Below are positions 28,594 to 39,300 of a stretch of DNA of 64,000 nt, piece after piece. Within the stretch, counting starts at the first letter, position 1, and each line of letters opens with the position of its first letter. A model generated the notes under the pieces. The model saw only the letters and a list, made by a program, of their open reading frames with translations. It was not told the origin of the DNA and ran no database searches. The stretch lies in contig NZ_CP049264.1 in assembly GCF_003048875.2 (NCBI RefSeq), positions 1,240,001-1,304,000 on the forward strand. The letters are read 5' to 3'. Source of the stretch: Campylobacter concisus. Its GTDB lineage: Bacteria; Campylobacterota; Campylobacteria; Campylobacterales; Campylobacteraceae. The position numbers were made by a program, and so were the translations under genes.

Positions 28594-29846
28594 AAAGCTA
28601 TTTCTACCCTATTTCTACCATTTTCTTTTGCGACATAAAGCGCTGAGTCGCAAGCTTCAAGCATATCATCTATCTCACAGTGACCTTTTCCAAAAGATAT
28701 GCCGATAGAGACGGTCACTCTTACGATCTTATCTTTTATGATTACCTCATTTTCAGCCACTTTTGCTCTTAAATTTACAAAAAATTTAATCGCCTCTTCT
28801 TTTGCTATCTTTTTAAGAACGACACAAAACTCCTCGCCACCAAACCTAGCGACCACATCTCTTCCTTTTGTGTTGTCAGTTAGTATCTTTGCGAGTGATT
28901 TTAGTATCTTGTCGCCACCATCATGTCCGTATGTATCATTTATCTTTTTAAAGTGATCTATATCAAGCATAGCAAATGCATAAGGCTCATCAAGCTCTTC
29001 AGCTGCTTGGACATACTCTTCTATATCTTGGTAAAAGAATCTTCTATTGTAAGCGCCAGTCAAAAAGTCGCGGTTAGCAAAATTTGCTATCTTATTTATA
29101 TTTTCCATCGCCTCAATGGTGTTATTTACACGGCAAATGAGCTCTTCTTTTGAAAATGGCTTTGCTATAAAGTCGCTAGCTCCATTTTTTAAAAATATCG
29201 AAGCATCAGTCTTTTCGCTAGGAGATGTCATCACGATCACGCCAAGGTGGTTTTTATCTTTCTCTTTTCTCACCTCTTTTAAGACTTCTAAACCATCTTT
29301 GACAGGCATTCTATAGTCAGTTATGATTAAATTTATATCAGGATTATCAGCAAAATAGCTCATCGCCTCTTCCCCGTGAGCTGCTGCTAAAACCTTAAAC
29401 TGAAGGCTAGTTAAGATTTTTTTTATCATATTTCTAAAAGGCAGTGAATCCTCAACGACTAGAACTTTGTATTGTCTATTTTTGCTTAGTCTGTTTATCA
29501 TTTGAAAGATGTAGTTGATATCATCCATGTTGCCCTTATAGACGTAATCAACTATATCTTTGTTTATAAAAAATTCTTTCGTCTTATCATCGATACTACC
29601 AGTTAAAACGATAGCACAGAGCCCTTGAGCAAGGACATAATCAACGATCTCGCCATTTGGTGCGTCAGGTAAATTTAGATCCAAGATAGTCATAAAATAA
29701 TCTTTGCCGTGCTCGCTAATTAGCATCTGGGCTTCGGCAAAATCATAAGCAACGTCGATCGCCATATCCTCAATGCTCTTTTCCATCTGCATGACGATTA
29801 GCTTCGCAAGTGCCTTATTATCATCAACTACTAGAATTCTTTCCAT
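28590..29846 (-). CDS. cbrR: Response regulator with two receiver domains and GGDEF output (CbrR-like)
   Basis: The 418-residue protein contains receiver 1 (MERILVVDDNKALAKLIV, with the Asp in TILDLNLPDA) and receiver 2 (VLVVEDSLPFRNMIKKIL, with Asp in IITDYRMPVKDG and a late Lys). A GGDEF domain follows (DFLTGAYNRRFF and ARFGGEEFCVV). The intact GGEEF suggests cyclic di-GMP synthesis; the upstream inhibitory site reads KGRD instead of RxxD. The architecture and neighbours match C. jejuni Cj0643 (CbrR, bile-resistance regulator), from memory. No partner kinase is nearby. Confidence 0.85.
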   Translation of the reverse strand: MERILVVDDNKALAKLIVMQMEKSIEDMAIDVAYDFAEAQMLISEHGKDYFMTILDLNLPDAPNGEIVDYVLAQGLCAIVLTGSIDDKTKEFFINKDIVDYVYKGNMDDINYIFQMINRLSKNRQYKVLVVEDSLPFRNMIKKILTSLQFKVLAAAHGEEAMSYFADNPDINLIITDYRMPVKDGLEVLKEVRKEKDKNHLGVIVMTSPSEKTDASIFLKNGASDFIAKPFSKEELICRVNNTIEAMENINKIANFANRDFLTGAYNRRFFYQDIEEYVQAAEELDEPYAFAMLDIDHFKKINDTYGHDGGDKILKSLAKILTDNTKGRDVVARFGGEEFCVVLKKIAKEEAIKFFVNLRAKVAENEVIIKDKIVRVTVSIGISFGKGHCEIDDMLEACDSALYVAKENGRNRVEIAL

Positions 29847-29934
29847 ATTATTCCTGCGATTTTTTATTAAATTAGCTCGGATTTTAACAAATAAACCTAA
29901 TCACAAAGCTTAAATTTAAAACTTAAATTTCAAG

Positions 29935-31455
29935 CTATTTTAAAAGTCCTTTTGCGAAATTTATCGCCTCTTCGCTGATATGCTCACCGCTTATCATACG
30001 CGCAAGCTCATTTACACGCTCCTCTTTGTCAAGCTCTCTTACGACTGAGCTCTCGCCGTGACGCTCTACTAAAAAATGCGAATTTGCCTTTGAGCTAAGC
30101 TGTGGCTGGTGCGAAATAGCAAAAATTTGATAGAAATTTGCAAGCTTAAGCAAGACATTTGCGATACTCATCGCCTCTTTTCCACTTAAATTTGCATCTA
30201 TTTCGTCTAAAATGATGACATCACCGCCCGTTTTTGTTATCTCGCTAGAGGCAGCTATGAAGGCCAGCCTTAAGCGGTTTAGCTCGCCTGAGCTTAAATT
30301 TTTAAGTGAGGTCTCATTTAAATTTAGACAAATTTCATCAGCGCCTAAAATATCAAGCTTTTTGCCCTCGATCCTTAGCGTGATATCTGGCATATAAAGC
30401 TCTTTTAGGTATAAATTTATCATCGCCTCAAGCTCTTTTAAATTTACGCACCTTGCTTTGCTTAAAGTGCTGGCTAGCTCATTTGCCTTTTTGCTTAAAA
30501 TTTCAAATTTCTTCTCAAGCTCGCTCTTTTCAAAGCTTAAATTTTCATATCTAGCAAGCTCTTTTTCTTTTTTATCAAGCGCTTCTAACGCCTCTTCTTC
30601 GCTGCCATAGCGCCTGATGATAGCATTAAGAGCTTCTATCCTATCAAGCACGCTCTCCACGTCGATATCGTCAAGCTCCTCCATATTTAGGCTATCTCTT
30701 GCCACCCTTAGCTCATTCATCGCATCTTCAAAAAAGCCACTATCAAGGTCACTGATACTTAACGCCTCATTTACGCTGTGCTCTAGCTCAAATATCCGCT
30801 CAGCTCTAGCCCACGCCTCATTTATCTTATCCTTTTTACTAAGCCTCTTTTTAGTCTCCATAAGCTCTTCAAACTCGCCTTTTTTAGGCCCGACACTTCT
30901 TATCTTCTCGATCTCAAAGCTAGCAAGCTCCTTTAGCTCCTCGACCTTTTTCTCTTCCTCTTTTATAGTGGCTAGCTCTTTTGAAATTTTAGAAAATTCC
31001 AAAAACGCCTCTTCAAATTCTTGTTTTATCTCTTTAAATTTCTCATTTTTTGAAATTTCAAGCCTGTCAAGCAAATTTAGAAATTTCTCATTTTCAAATT
31101 CATTTGCCTCTTTTGCCGAGAGATATTTGATGTGCTCGCGCGCCACTTGGGCTAAATTTTTCTTTGAGATGGCTTGTTGGTTTATAAAATACCTCGTGCT
31201 CTTATCTTTTAAAAGCTTAAAAATATTGACCTCTTCGTTTTCTATGCCAAACTCATCAAGCTCAAATTTATGCTCCACATCAGCTTCTATCAGCCTTGCT
31301 TCGCTATCTTTTAGCCCAAAAACAGCCATTATGGCACTCATCAGCACCGACTTACCAGCACCGCTAACGCCCGTAAATACGCTAAGACCCTCTTTGAAAT
31401 TTAGCTCGACATTTTTAAAATTTAGATAATCCTTAATCAAAATTCGATCAATCAT
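29935..31455 (-). CDS. recN: DNA repair protein RecN
   Basis: The 506-residue SMC-like ATPase has Walker [15 protein letters not shown], long coiled-coil arms through the middle (very rich in Glu, Lys and Leu), the signature [16 protein letters not shown], and Walker [17 protein letters not shown]. RecN acts early in double-strand break repair and in recombination of incoming DNA. It overlaps nadK by 8 bases. The DNA on the opposite strand forms a long Ser/Leu-rich shadow frame, which is not a gene. Confidence 0.95.
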   Translation of the reverse strand: MIDRILIKDYLNFKNVELNFKEGLSVFTGVSGAGKSVLMSAIMAVFGLKDSEARLIEADVEHKFELDEFGIENEEVNIFKLLKDKSTRYFINQQAISKKNLAQVAREHIKYLSAKEANEFENEKFLNLLDRLEISKNEKFKEIKQEFEEAFLEFSKISKELATIKEEEKKVEELKELASFEIEKIRSVGPKKGEFEELMETKKRLSKKDKINEAWARAERIFELEHSVNEALSISDLDSGFFEDAMNELRVARDSLNMEELDDIDVESVLDRIEALNAIIRRYGSEEEALEALDKKEKELARYENLSFEKSELEKKFEILSKKANELASTLSKARCVNLKELEAMINLYLKELYMPDITLRIEGKKLDILGADEICLNLNETSLKNLSSGELNRLRLAFIAASSEITKTGGDVIILDEIDANLSGKEAMSIANVLLKLANFYQIFAISHQPQLSSKANSHFLVERHGESSVVRELDKEERVNELARMISGEHISEEAINFAKGLLK

Positions 31456-32323
31456 TATAACCCCAGTGAAGTTTCTCTTTTAAAATTTGAAAATAATCCC
31501 TGCCGATATGGCGTATCAGCCTCGCTTTTTTGTCACTTAGACTCATGCTAACAGCTGAAATTTTACTCATATCAAAGCGGTCTTGTCCGTCTATGACTAA
31601 AATGGCGTCGCTATTTGTTCTAAATTTGACTGTGTGATTTTTCGTAAGCACGACTGGACGCTGTGTAAGTGAGTGCGAGCAGATGGGAGTTAGCGCAAAG
31701 ACCTCGCTTAGTGGATAGATGATAGGGCCATTTGCACTCATATTATATGCCGTTGTGCCAGCAGGTGTCGCCACTATGACGCCGTCTCCAAAATATGAGT
31801 TAAAATACTTTTCATTTAAAAGTGCCTCGATATGCGTCATCGAACCGCCATTTTTACTAACGATGACTGCGTCGTTAAATGCTATCTTTTTCTCAGTTTT
31901 ACCATCATTTTTGTGAAGCGTAACATCAAGCATAAAAGGCGTTTCTACCTCAAATTTATCATCAAAAAAGTCTTTAAAAAACTTCTCACTCTCATTTATC
32001 GTGATATCTGTCAAAAAGCCGAGCCTGCCAGCGTGTATGCCAAGGATTAGTGGCGAGATGTGAGCTAGCTTTCTACAAGTTGAGATGATCGTGCCATCAC
32101 CGCCAAGCGTGATAAGAAATTCGCACTCTTTGGCTAGTTTTATCAGCTCAAAGCCATTTTTTTCTACCTGCTTTGCACAGCTTTTTTCAAGCAAAATTTC
32201 TGCGTTATACTTTTTTAAAATTTTTTCTAGCTTTGCTAAATCCTGCTTAAATAATGGATAATCTTTCGCGATAAGTCCCACTTTTTTGGCGTTTGTGGTA
32301 TTAAATTTTTGTTCATTTTTCAT
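31448..32323 (-). CDS. nadK: NAD kinase
   Basis: NadK phosphorylates NAD to NADP. The 291-residue product contains [17 protein letters not shown] (GGDGT loop), [27 protein letters not shown] and [16 protein letters not shown], all family motifs. A longer frame begins at 32404, but it would place the start beyond the aspS promoter and add a non-conserved basic stretch. The ATG at 32323 ([20 protein letters not shown]) gives the usual Campylobacter length and is preferred. It is divergent from aspS. Confidence 0.93.
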   Translation of the reverse strand: MKNEQKFNTTNAKKVGLIAKDYPLFKQDLAKLEKILKKYNAEILLEKSCAKQVEKNGFELIKLAKECEFLITLGGDGTIISTCRKLAHISPLILGIHAGRLGFLTDITINESEKFFKDFFDDKFEVETPFMLDVTLHKNDGKTEKKIAFNDAVIVSKNGGSMTHIEALLNEKYFNSYFGDGVIVATPAGTTAYNMSANGPIIYPLSEVFALTPICSHSLTQRPVVLTKNHTVKFRTNSDAILVIDGQDRFDMSKISAVSMSLSDKKARLIRHIGRDYFQILKEKLHWGYND

Positions 32324-32379
32324 AGAAATGATTGTAACATATTTTATTTTAACAAAGCTTTTCAAAAGAAAAAAGCGAT

Positions 32380-32385
32380 TATAAT
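32380..32385 (+). promoter_or_regulatory. -10 box of the aspS promoter
   Basis: TATAAT lies 30 bases before the aspS ATG. The gene has a strong AAAGGAG ribosome site just downstream. Confidence 0.6.
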
Positions 32386-32415
32386 TGCCTAAAAAACATT
32401 GCAAAGGAGCATTTT

Positions 32416-34173
32416 ATGCGAAGTCATTATTGCACCGATCTTAGCAAAGCTGATATCGGCAAAGAAGTAATACTTTGTGGCTGGGCAAACACATATAGAG
32501 ACCACGGTGGCGTTGTTTTCATCGACTTAAGAGACGTTAGCGGGCTTATACAATTAGTTTGCGACCCTGCCGACAGCAAAGAAGCACACGACGTGGCTGC
32601 AAAAGTAAGAGATGAATATGTCTTAAAAGCAAAAGGAAAAGTAAGGGCTAGGGGCGAAGGACTAACCAATCCAAAGCTAAAAACTGGCGAGATAGAGGTG
32701 ATAGTAAGTGAGCTCATCATCGAAAATCCAAGCGAGCCACTACCATTTATGATAGGTGATGAGAGCGTAAATGAGGACATCAGGCTAAAATACCGCTTTT
32801 TAGACCTTAGAAGCGAGCGTTTGCAAAATATCTTTAAAATGCGTTCTCGTGCGGCGATCGCAGCTAGAAATAGCCTAGATAAAATGGGCTTTATCGAGTT
32901 TGAAACTCCAGTTTTAACACGCGCAACTCCAGAAGGTGCGAGAGACTACCTAGTGCCAAGCCGCGTGTATCCAGGCCAATTTTACGCACTCCCACAAAGC
33001 CCGCAGCTATTTAAACAACTTTTAATGTGTTCTGGCTTTGATAAGTATTTTCAGATAGCAAAATGCTTCCGCGACGAGGACTTAAGGGCTGATCGCCAAC
33101 CAGAATTTACTCAAATAGATATCGAAATGAGCTTTGTCGAGCAAGAAGATATCATAAATATGGCTGAGACGATGCTAAAAGATATCTTTAAAGCCTGCGG
33201 GCACGACATCAAAACGCCATTTAGGCGTATGAGCTACAAAGAGGCGACTGAGACTTACGGCTCAGACAAGCCTGATCTTAGATATGATTTAAAAATGATT
33301 GATGTTATCGATATTTTCGAGCGCTCAAGCAATGAAATTTTTAGCTCTATCGCAAAAGATAAGAAGAAAAACCGCATAAAAGCGCTAAAAGTGCCAAATG
33401 GCGACAATATCTTTAGTAAGCGCGAGATGAATAGATTTGAGGAATTTGTACGTAAATTTGGCGCACAAGGCCTTGGCTACTTCCAGATGAAAGAAGATGG
33501 TTTAAAAGGTCCGCTTTGTAAATTTTTCGAGCAAAGCGATCTTGATGAGATCGTCTCAAGATGTGAGCTAAAAGTTGGCGACGTAGTATTTTTTGGTGCT
33601 GGCAAGAAAAAAATCGTGCTTGATTATATGGGACGATTTAGAATTTTCTTGGCTGAGCAAATGGGCATAATCGATCAAGAGAAGCTTGAGTTTTTATGGG
33701 TGCTTGACTTCCCGATGTTTGAGCAAAATGACGACGGCAGCTACTCTGCGATGCACCATCCATTTACAATGCCAAAAAATATAGACGAGCCTGATCTTGA
33801 AGATATCCTCTCTATCGCTCACGATGTCGTGCTAAACGGCTTTGAGCTTGGCGGCGGAAGTATAAGAATTCACAAAAACGACATCCAACAAAAAGTCTTT
33901 AAGCTTCTTGGCATAGATGAAGCCGAGCAGCGTGAGAAATTTGGCTTCTTGCTTGATGCCTTGACATTTGGTGCGCCTCCACATGGTGGTATCGCGATCG
34001 GCTTTGACAGGCTAAATATGCTTGTAAATAAAGCAAGCTCGATCCGCGATGTCATAGCCTTCCCTAAAACACAGCGCGCTCAGTGCCCACTCACAAAGGC
34101 GCCAAGCTACGCTAGCAACGAACAGCTTAGGGAGCTAGGACTAAGGATAAGAGAAAAAGAGCAAAAGGCTTAA
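32416..34173 (+). CDS. aspS: Aspartyl-tRNA synthetase
   Basis: AspRS charges tRNA-Asp. The 585-residue bacterial-type enzyme has an N-terminal OB fold ([20 protein letters not shown]), class II motif 1 around [17 protein letters not shown], motif 2 [20 protein letters not shown], a GAD-type insertion, and motif 3 [13 protein letters not shown]. Related Campylobacterota enzymes are non-discriminating and also form Asp-tRNA-Asn for the GatCAB route; that property cannot be seen here. It starts a rightward block with adk and ppa. Confidence 0.97.
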   Translation: MRSHYCTDLSKADIGKEVILCGWANTYRDHGGVVFIDLRDVSGLIQLVCDPADSKEAHDVAAKVRDEYVLKAKGKVRARGEGLTNPKLKTGEIEVIVSELIIENPSEPLPFMIGDESVNEDIRLKYRFLDLRSERLQNIFKMRSRAAIAARNSLDKMGFIEFETPVLTRATPEGARDYLVPSRVYPGQFYALPQSPQLFKQLLMCSGFDKYFQIAKCFRDEDLRADRQPEFTQIDIEMSFVEQEDIINMAETMLKDIFKACGHDIKTPFRRMSYKEATETYGSDKPDLRYDLKMIDVIDIFERSSNEIFSSIAKDKKKNRIKALKVPNGDNIFSKREMNRFEEFVRKFGAQGLGYFQMKEDGLKGPLCKFFEQSDLDEIVSRCELKVGDVVFFGAGKKKIVLDYMGRFRIFLAEQMGIIDQEKLEFLWVLDFPMFEQNDDGSYSAMHHPFTMPKNIDEPDLEDILSIAHDVVLNGFELGGGSIRIHKNDIQQKVFKLLGIDEAEQREKFGFLLDALTFGAPPHGGIAIGFDRLNMLVNKASSIRDVIAFPKTQRAQCPLTKAPSYASNEQLRELGLRIREKEQKA

Positions 34174-34424
34174 AATTTGCCTTTAAAAGAGATGGGATTT
34201 TCTTTAAATATTGTTCTTAGGCAAAATTCCATCCTAAATTTAAATTTATAAAAAGATGTCTCCAACTTGGCGGCTAATTAAATTAAAACTTGTCTAAGTA
34301 TTTTGAGATGATTTTTGTGGTTGCGACGTAAAATTTTGCGCAGATAGAACACTTAGTTCATCAAGCTAAATTTTGCTAGCTCCGCAAAAAGCACTCAAAA
34401 GACAAAGGCAATAAAAGGGAAAAA
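34174..34424. other. Intergenic region between aspS and adk
   Basis: These 251 bases carry no ORF of note. GATGGGATTTT and AAAATTCCATC pair imperfectly near 34191-34236 and may form a weak terminator after aspS. The AT-rich remainder includes small inverted pairs such as GAAC-ACTTA-GTTC. A ribosome site (AAAAGGG) precedes adk. Confidence 0.4.
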
Positions 34425-34994
34425 ATGAAGAATTTATTTTTAATCATCGGCGCTCCAGGCAGCGGCAAAACAACAGACGCATCAATCATCGCACAGCATG
34501 ATGAGAAATTTGCACACTTTTCAACTGGCGATCTTTTAAGAGCTGAAGTAGCTAGCGGTAGCGAGCTTGGCAAACTAATAGACGGCTTTATCTCAAAAGG
34601 AAATTTGGTCCCACTTGATGTTGTCGTAAATGCGATCGTCTCAGCTATCAAAAGCTCAAATAAATCAAACATCATAATCGACGGCTATCCAAGAAGCGTT
34701 GAGCAAATGACAGAGCTTGACAAAGTCTTAAGCGAGCAAGATGAAATTTCTCTAAAAGGCGTCATCGAAGTAGATGTTAGCGAAGATGTGGCAAGGGCTA
34801 GAGTGCTTGGCCGTGCAAGAGGCGCTGACGACAATAACGAAGTCTTTAACAACCGTATGAAAGTATATCTTGATCCGATCAAGCCTATCCGCAAATTTTA
34901 CAGCGAAAAAGAGCTACTTCACGTGGTAAATGGCGAGCGTGGCATCGACGAGATCGTAGCTGATATCAAAAATTTACTAGCTAAACTTATATAA
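34425..34994 (+). CDS. adk: Adenylate kinase, short form
   Basis: Adk interconverts AMP, ADP and ATP. The 189-residue product has the P-loop [15 protein letters not shown], the AMP-binding [31 protein letters not shown], and a short LID ([11 protein letters not shown]) without the zinc-binding insertion of long forms. Sequence end [13 protein letters not shown] is typical of the helical C-terminus. A hairpin terminator follows. Confidence 0.95.
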   Translation: MKNLFLIIGAPGSGKTTDASIIAQHDEKFAHFSTGDLLRAEVASGSELGKLIDGFISKGNLVPLDVVVNAIVSAIKSSNKSNIIIDGYPRSVEQMTELDKVLSEQDEISLKGVIEVDVSEDVARARVLGRARGADDNNEVFNNRMKVYLDPIKPIRKFYSEKELLHVVNGERGIDEIVADIKNLLAKLI

Positions 34995-35002
34995 ATTTAC
35001 AG

Positions 35003-35030
35003 ACCTTGCATCAAAAGGTGCAAGGTTTTA
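35003..35030 (+). terminator. Intrinsic terminator of adk
   Basis: ACCTTGCA (35003-35010) pairs with TGCAAGGT (35019-35026), followed by TTTT. Confidence 0.8.
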
Positions 35031-35101
35031 AAACTTACCATTTATTAACACCAAAAATATAATATCCTTTAAATTTAACAACCAACCAAAAAAGGATAAA
35101 A

Positions 35102-35440
35102 ATGAAAAAAATCATCATCGCTTCACTGGCTGCTAGCATCGCAATGGCTGGAGGCTTTGTCTCAAAGCATAAAAGCGAAAATGTTATAAGCGTAAAAGAA
35201 GCTTTAAAACTAAATGACGATGCCAAAGTCGTGCTTGAGGGCAAGATAAAGTCACACATCAAATCAGACAAATATGAATTTGTTGATAAAAATGGCGACA
35301 CTATCGTTGTTGAGATCGACAACAAAAAATGGGGCAATGTAACAGCTAACGAAGATACGCCTTTAAGGATAAGAGGCGAGGTGGATAAAGACTTCACAAA
35401 AACGAAGATCGATGTTGATAGCATAGAGGTTGTAAAGTAG
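35102..35440 (+). CDS. YgiW/YdeI family (BOF, OB-fold) periplasmic stress protein
   Basis: The 112-residue protein has a signal peptide (KKIIIASLAASIAMAGG). A single OB-like domain follows, with ISVKEALKLNDDAKVVLEG, YEFVDKNGDTIVVEIDNK and RIRGEVDKDFTKTKIDVD. This matches the bacterial OB-fold family of YgiW and YdeI, linked in enterobacteria to oxidative and antimicrobial-peptide stress. Ligand is unknown. It is preceded by an AAAGGAT ribosome site and lies between adk and ppa. Confidence 0.85.
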   Translation: MKKIIIASLAASIAMAGGFVSKHKSENVISVKEALKLNDDAKVVLEGKIKSHIKSDKYEFVDKNGDTIVVEIDNKKWGNVTANEDTPLRIRGEVDKDFTKTKIDVDSIEVVK

Positions 35441-35509
35441 TTAAATTTACGAGTATTTAATGCAAAAAATACTAAAATCACGAAAATTTCTAAAACAAAG
35501 GACGAATAT

Positions 35510-36028
35510 ATGGACGTTTCAAAGATCAAATTTGGCTCAAACCCAGACAAAATCAATGCCGTAATCGAAATACCTTATGGCTCAAATATCAAATACGAGA
35601 TCGACAAAGATAGCGGTGCAGTCGTAGTTGATCGCGTGCTTTACTCAGCGATGTTCTACCCAGCAAACTACGGCTTTGTGCCAAACACTCTTGCAGCTGA
35701 CGGCGATCCGGCTGATATTTTGGTGCTAAACGAGTATCCACTCCAAGCTGGTAGCGTCATCCCTTGCCGTTTGATAGGCGTTTTGGTGATGGAGGATGAA
35801 GCAGGCATGGATGAGAAGCTTTTGGCTGTGCCAGTTACAAAGATCGATCCAAGATATGAGGCGATAAAAAGCTACGAAGACCTGCCAACTGCGACACTAA
35901 ATAAGATCAAAAATTTCTTTGAAACTTATAAAATTCTCGAACCAAACAAATGGGTAAAGGTTAAAGAATTTAAAGACGCAAACGCTGCAAAAGAGATTTT
36001 AGACGCTGCGATAAAAAATTATAAATAA
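35510..36028 (+). CDS. ppa: Inorganic pyrophosphatase (family I)
   Basis: The 172-residue enzyme splits pyrophosphate, pulling biosynthetic reactions forward. The family I signature is complete: EIPYGSNIKYEIDKDSG, ADGDPADILVLNEYPLQ (three metal-binding Asp), MEDEAGMDEKLLAVP and FFETYKILEPNKWVKV. Length matches E. coli PPase. A terminator hairpin begins four bases after the stop codon. Confidence 0.97.
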   Translation: MDVSKIKFGSNPDKINAVIEIPYGSNIKYEIDKDSGAVVVDRVLYSAMFYPANYGFVPNTLAADGDPADILVLNEYPLQAGSVIPCRLIGVLVMEDEAGMDEKLLAVPVTKIDPRYEAIKSYEDLPTATLNKIKNFFETYKILEPNKWVKVKEFKDANAAKEILDAAIKNYK

Positions 36029-36031
36029 TTT

Positions 36032-36062
36032 ATAAGCCCTATTTTAGGGCTTATTCTTTTTA
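36032..36062 (+). terminator. Intrinsic terminator of ppa
   Basis: ATAAGCCCT (36032-36040) pairs with AGGGCTTAT (36046-36054), followed by TCTTTTT. Confidence 0.85.
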
Positions 36063-36127
36063 AATTTGTTCGTTTTTATACGCCATATTAAAAAGGCTAT
36101 TTTTATATTTAGATAAGCTTTTTCTTG

Positions 36128-36133
36128 TATAAT
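36128..36133 (+). promoter_or_regulatory. -10 box of tRNA-Met
   Basis: TGTATAAT carries a consensus -10 with adjacent TG, 19 bases before the tRNA start. Confidence 0.65.
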
Positions 36134-36152
36134 ACAATTTTCTTTCAACTGT

Positions 36153-36229
36153 GGGTTCATAGCTCAGTTGGTTAGAGCATCCGGCTCATAACCGGATGGT
36201 CCCAGGTTCGAGTCCTGGTGAACCCACCA
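36153..36229 (+). tRNA. tRNA-Met (CAT anticodon), elongator type
   Basis: A full cloverleaf is present: acceptor GGGTTCA/TGAACCC, D-stem GCTC/GAGC, anticodon stem TCCGG/CCGGA with loop CTCATAA (anticodon at 36187-36189), and T-arm CCAGG TTCGAGT CCTGG. Encoded CCA ends the gene. G1-C72 pairing and the absence of three G-C pairs in the anticodon stem argue against initiator tRNA. A lysidine-modified tRNA-Ile is a less likely alternative. Confidence 0.93.
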
Positions 36230-36338
36230 CCTACTTTCAAACTTTAAATTTCATCATTTTTACTATATTTCAAACTTAGTTAAATTTAACTGTTTTTACC
36301 AACGTCAAAGTGAAATTTAAATCCACTTTGACATAAAT

Positions 36339-39300
36339 TTAAAATTTATACTCGATCTTCAAACCACCACTTATGCCGTAGTTTTTATCATTATCAAGCA
36401 TCCCGCTTAGCTGAGAAGAGAGAACTAAATTTTCGCTAAGCTTGGTGTCTGAGTTTAAAGTAAGCTTGTAGCTTAGCTTATTGTTATCAAGCTTGTAATC
36501 AACATACTCACTTGAATTATTAAGCGAAACATAAGACTTATCTTCTGAGTTATATACACTTTGTTTTACTAAAAATTGCACACTAAATGCGTTTTTCTCG
36601 CTGTTTAAAGCGTATTCTACTCCCGCTGCTACAGCCACATTAAAGTCATTTATACTCTTTTGATCATATCGGTCATTTTTAAATCCATCAATGCCATTAG
36701 CGCCAAGCTCTAGTGCTAGTAGTGGCTTTATGCTTTGCTCATACTCGCCACTTTTAGAGAGTGAAATTTTATATTTATAGTAGTTGCTCGAGAGGATGCC
36801 TCTGCCTTTTGCGCTAGCTTTTTGCGCCTCATCTAGGCTGCGTTTTGAGTTTATAAAGGCAAAATTTAAGTTGCTTTGTATCTCGTGAGCTCCTCTTTCA
36901 AAAAGCCCATACGCACCAAAACTATAAATTTTAGCATCGTCTTTTAATACATTTGAGCTAAATTTAGCCTTGCTTACTCCAGCGCTCACGCCTAAGATAA
37001 ATTCGTCATAACCTCTGTCATAGCCGATATTTGTACCATAAAATTTAAGGTCGCCATCGCTTTGTCTATCCTTAAAATAAGCACCATTTACATTTGCCCA
37101 AAAGTTGTTTCTCTCCCTGTTAGCTTCTGCTGCTTCGTAAGCCATCTTTGCGCTTGGCATGATGTCACTTTCAAGTCCAGCTAGCTTAAACTGCGAGATA
37201 TCAGCCTTTACCCTTAGCTGCGTGACCTGAAATATCCTAGAGTTCATCAGCTCATTGCTGTTTTGCAAGGCTTTTATGCTCATTTTGAGCGAAGAAGTAG
37301 AAATTTCTTTCATATCTTTATCTGCTTTTTGCGCTAGTTTTCTTAGCGCCTCATCGTCACCGCTTGAGATTGCTTGCACAAATTCAGGCGTGCCTTCTAG
37401 CATGCTTAGGATTTTATTTTCTCTTTGGCTAAATTTAGAAACCCTCTCTTGCACTACATTGGACGAAACGGCTGGATTTTCTCCCTTTTTGTCACTTAGC
37501 TTCATCACGATCTTTCCGTTACTTATGGTGTAGGCCATAAACAAATCCCCAAGTTTTTGCTCGTTGTTAAAGATAGCGCCCTCATTTATGATATTTTGCG
37601 CGCTTACTAAAGTATATGTTTTATCAAGCGCCATGCCACCTTTAAGTGCTGCTGTAAAATCAACATCAAATTTCATCCCAGCACCAAGGGTTAAGACCTT
37701 TTTAAAGTCAAGCACTGGCTCATTTTCACTGCCAAAGCTCTTGATCTTTAGGCTCTTTTTTATGAGGCTATCAGGCTCAAAGCCAAGCTTTTGCGCACCA
37801 CTAACCTCTAAATTTTCTACCTCAAATTTACCATCTCCTAAGAGCACATCTTTAGCTAAAGGCGTATCTTTACCGTTTATAACTAGCTCTTTTAGCTTAG
37901 TTGTGCCGCCTCCTACTCTTAGCAGACTATCGCTATCCATAACGATTTTATTGTCAAATTTAACGTCTTTAACAAGTAAATTTTTACTCTCAATATCCTG
38001 GCGATACTTTAAACCGTTATCATAGGTATTTGAGCCATCAAATTTATCGATATAGTGAGTTAGCTCGCCACTTAAATTTATGACCGAGTTTTTGGCCGTG
38101 ATGTCGCCATTTAGCTTAGCATCTTTGCCTATGGTAAGCTCTGATGATTTAAGATTTATGCCATCTTTTGCACTAAATTTTCTCTCATCCCAGTCAGGCT
38201 GAAAGAGTGTGGATGGGCGAGTTAGATCCATATAGGCTGGCTCGCTTAGACCAGCTGCGGCTATCTTGCTTTTTGCTAGGGGAGTTAAAACGCTAGCATC
38301 GCCAATGGCGTGCGTCTTTGGATGTCCTTGGAGCGTAACCTTGGCGTTTTCTAGGCTCAAAGCACCATCAATGTCAAATCCTCCGTCAAAAACAAGCTCC
38401 TTGCCCTGCCCGCTATGTTTTAGCTCTATATTTTTATCGATGCTTGCGTGAAATATCGTATCTTTGCCACTCTCGCCGTTTATAGCAAGCGTCGCTCTTT
38501 GTGAGTTTTCATTTGTTATCTTCGCGTCGCTTGAGTTGGCTGATATGTTGTCAAAAGTCTGATCAAAGCCATTTAGATCAAGCGCTCCACCGCCATTACC
38601 AAAGAAAATTTTATCATTTAAATTTTCATTCACGCCAAGCCTTAAGAGCCCCCTGCCACTTGTTAGATAAATTTTATCAAAGGCATTTAAAGCCCTTAGC
38701 TCAACCACGCCCTCACCTAGCCTTAGTGGCTTGTTGCCACTTGAGCTTACTATCAAGCTGCCTTTGCCTAGCTTATGCACGCTTGTGTCTGAAACGACGT
38801 TTAAATTTAAACTTGCACCCCCAGCTATGTCAAAACCTGCAAATTTTGCTATCTTGCTACCATTTGTGCTATTTAGTGTAAGATCTCCGCTATTTACGAC
38901 GATACCGCCATGTCCTAAGTCTAGATTAGAGTTTAGCGTGATGTTTGAGCCATTTGCGCTGCTAAATATATTATCTTTATTTTGCACTAGCGCGCTACCT
39001 AGGACATTTACGCCACTTACTAAATTTTCATACTCTTTTTTATAGTCGTTAAAATCTCTTGCAGTGACGATAGATGCGTAGTTTTTATTGTCTTCAACTC
39101 CGGTTAAAACGCCTACTAAGACCCATTTTTGAGCTACCGTGTCATAGACAAAAAACCCAGAGCCACTATCTCCTGGCAAAAGTCTATTTCTAAAGCCTCT
39201 GTTTGAAGTCATAAATAGATAGACCCCAGGTTTGCTTACACTTGAGTAATGGCTCTTATAAACTGCCGAGTACGCCACTCCTATCTCATTTACGCTTGCA

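Noticed and set aside
30617-31429. A 270-residue frame antisense to recN
   Set aside because: It is a Ser/Leu-rich mirror of the recN coiled coil with no known motif and no ribosome site. It is a shadow frame.
32324-32404. Longer N-terminus of NAD kinase starting at 32404
   Set aside because: It would run through the aspS promoter zone, adds a non-conserved basic stretch, and has no better ribosome site than the ATG at 32323.
37255-39045. Several antisense frames inside the autotransporter
   Set aside because: They are mostly Leu/Ser-rich shadows without ribosome sites or domains.
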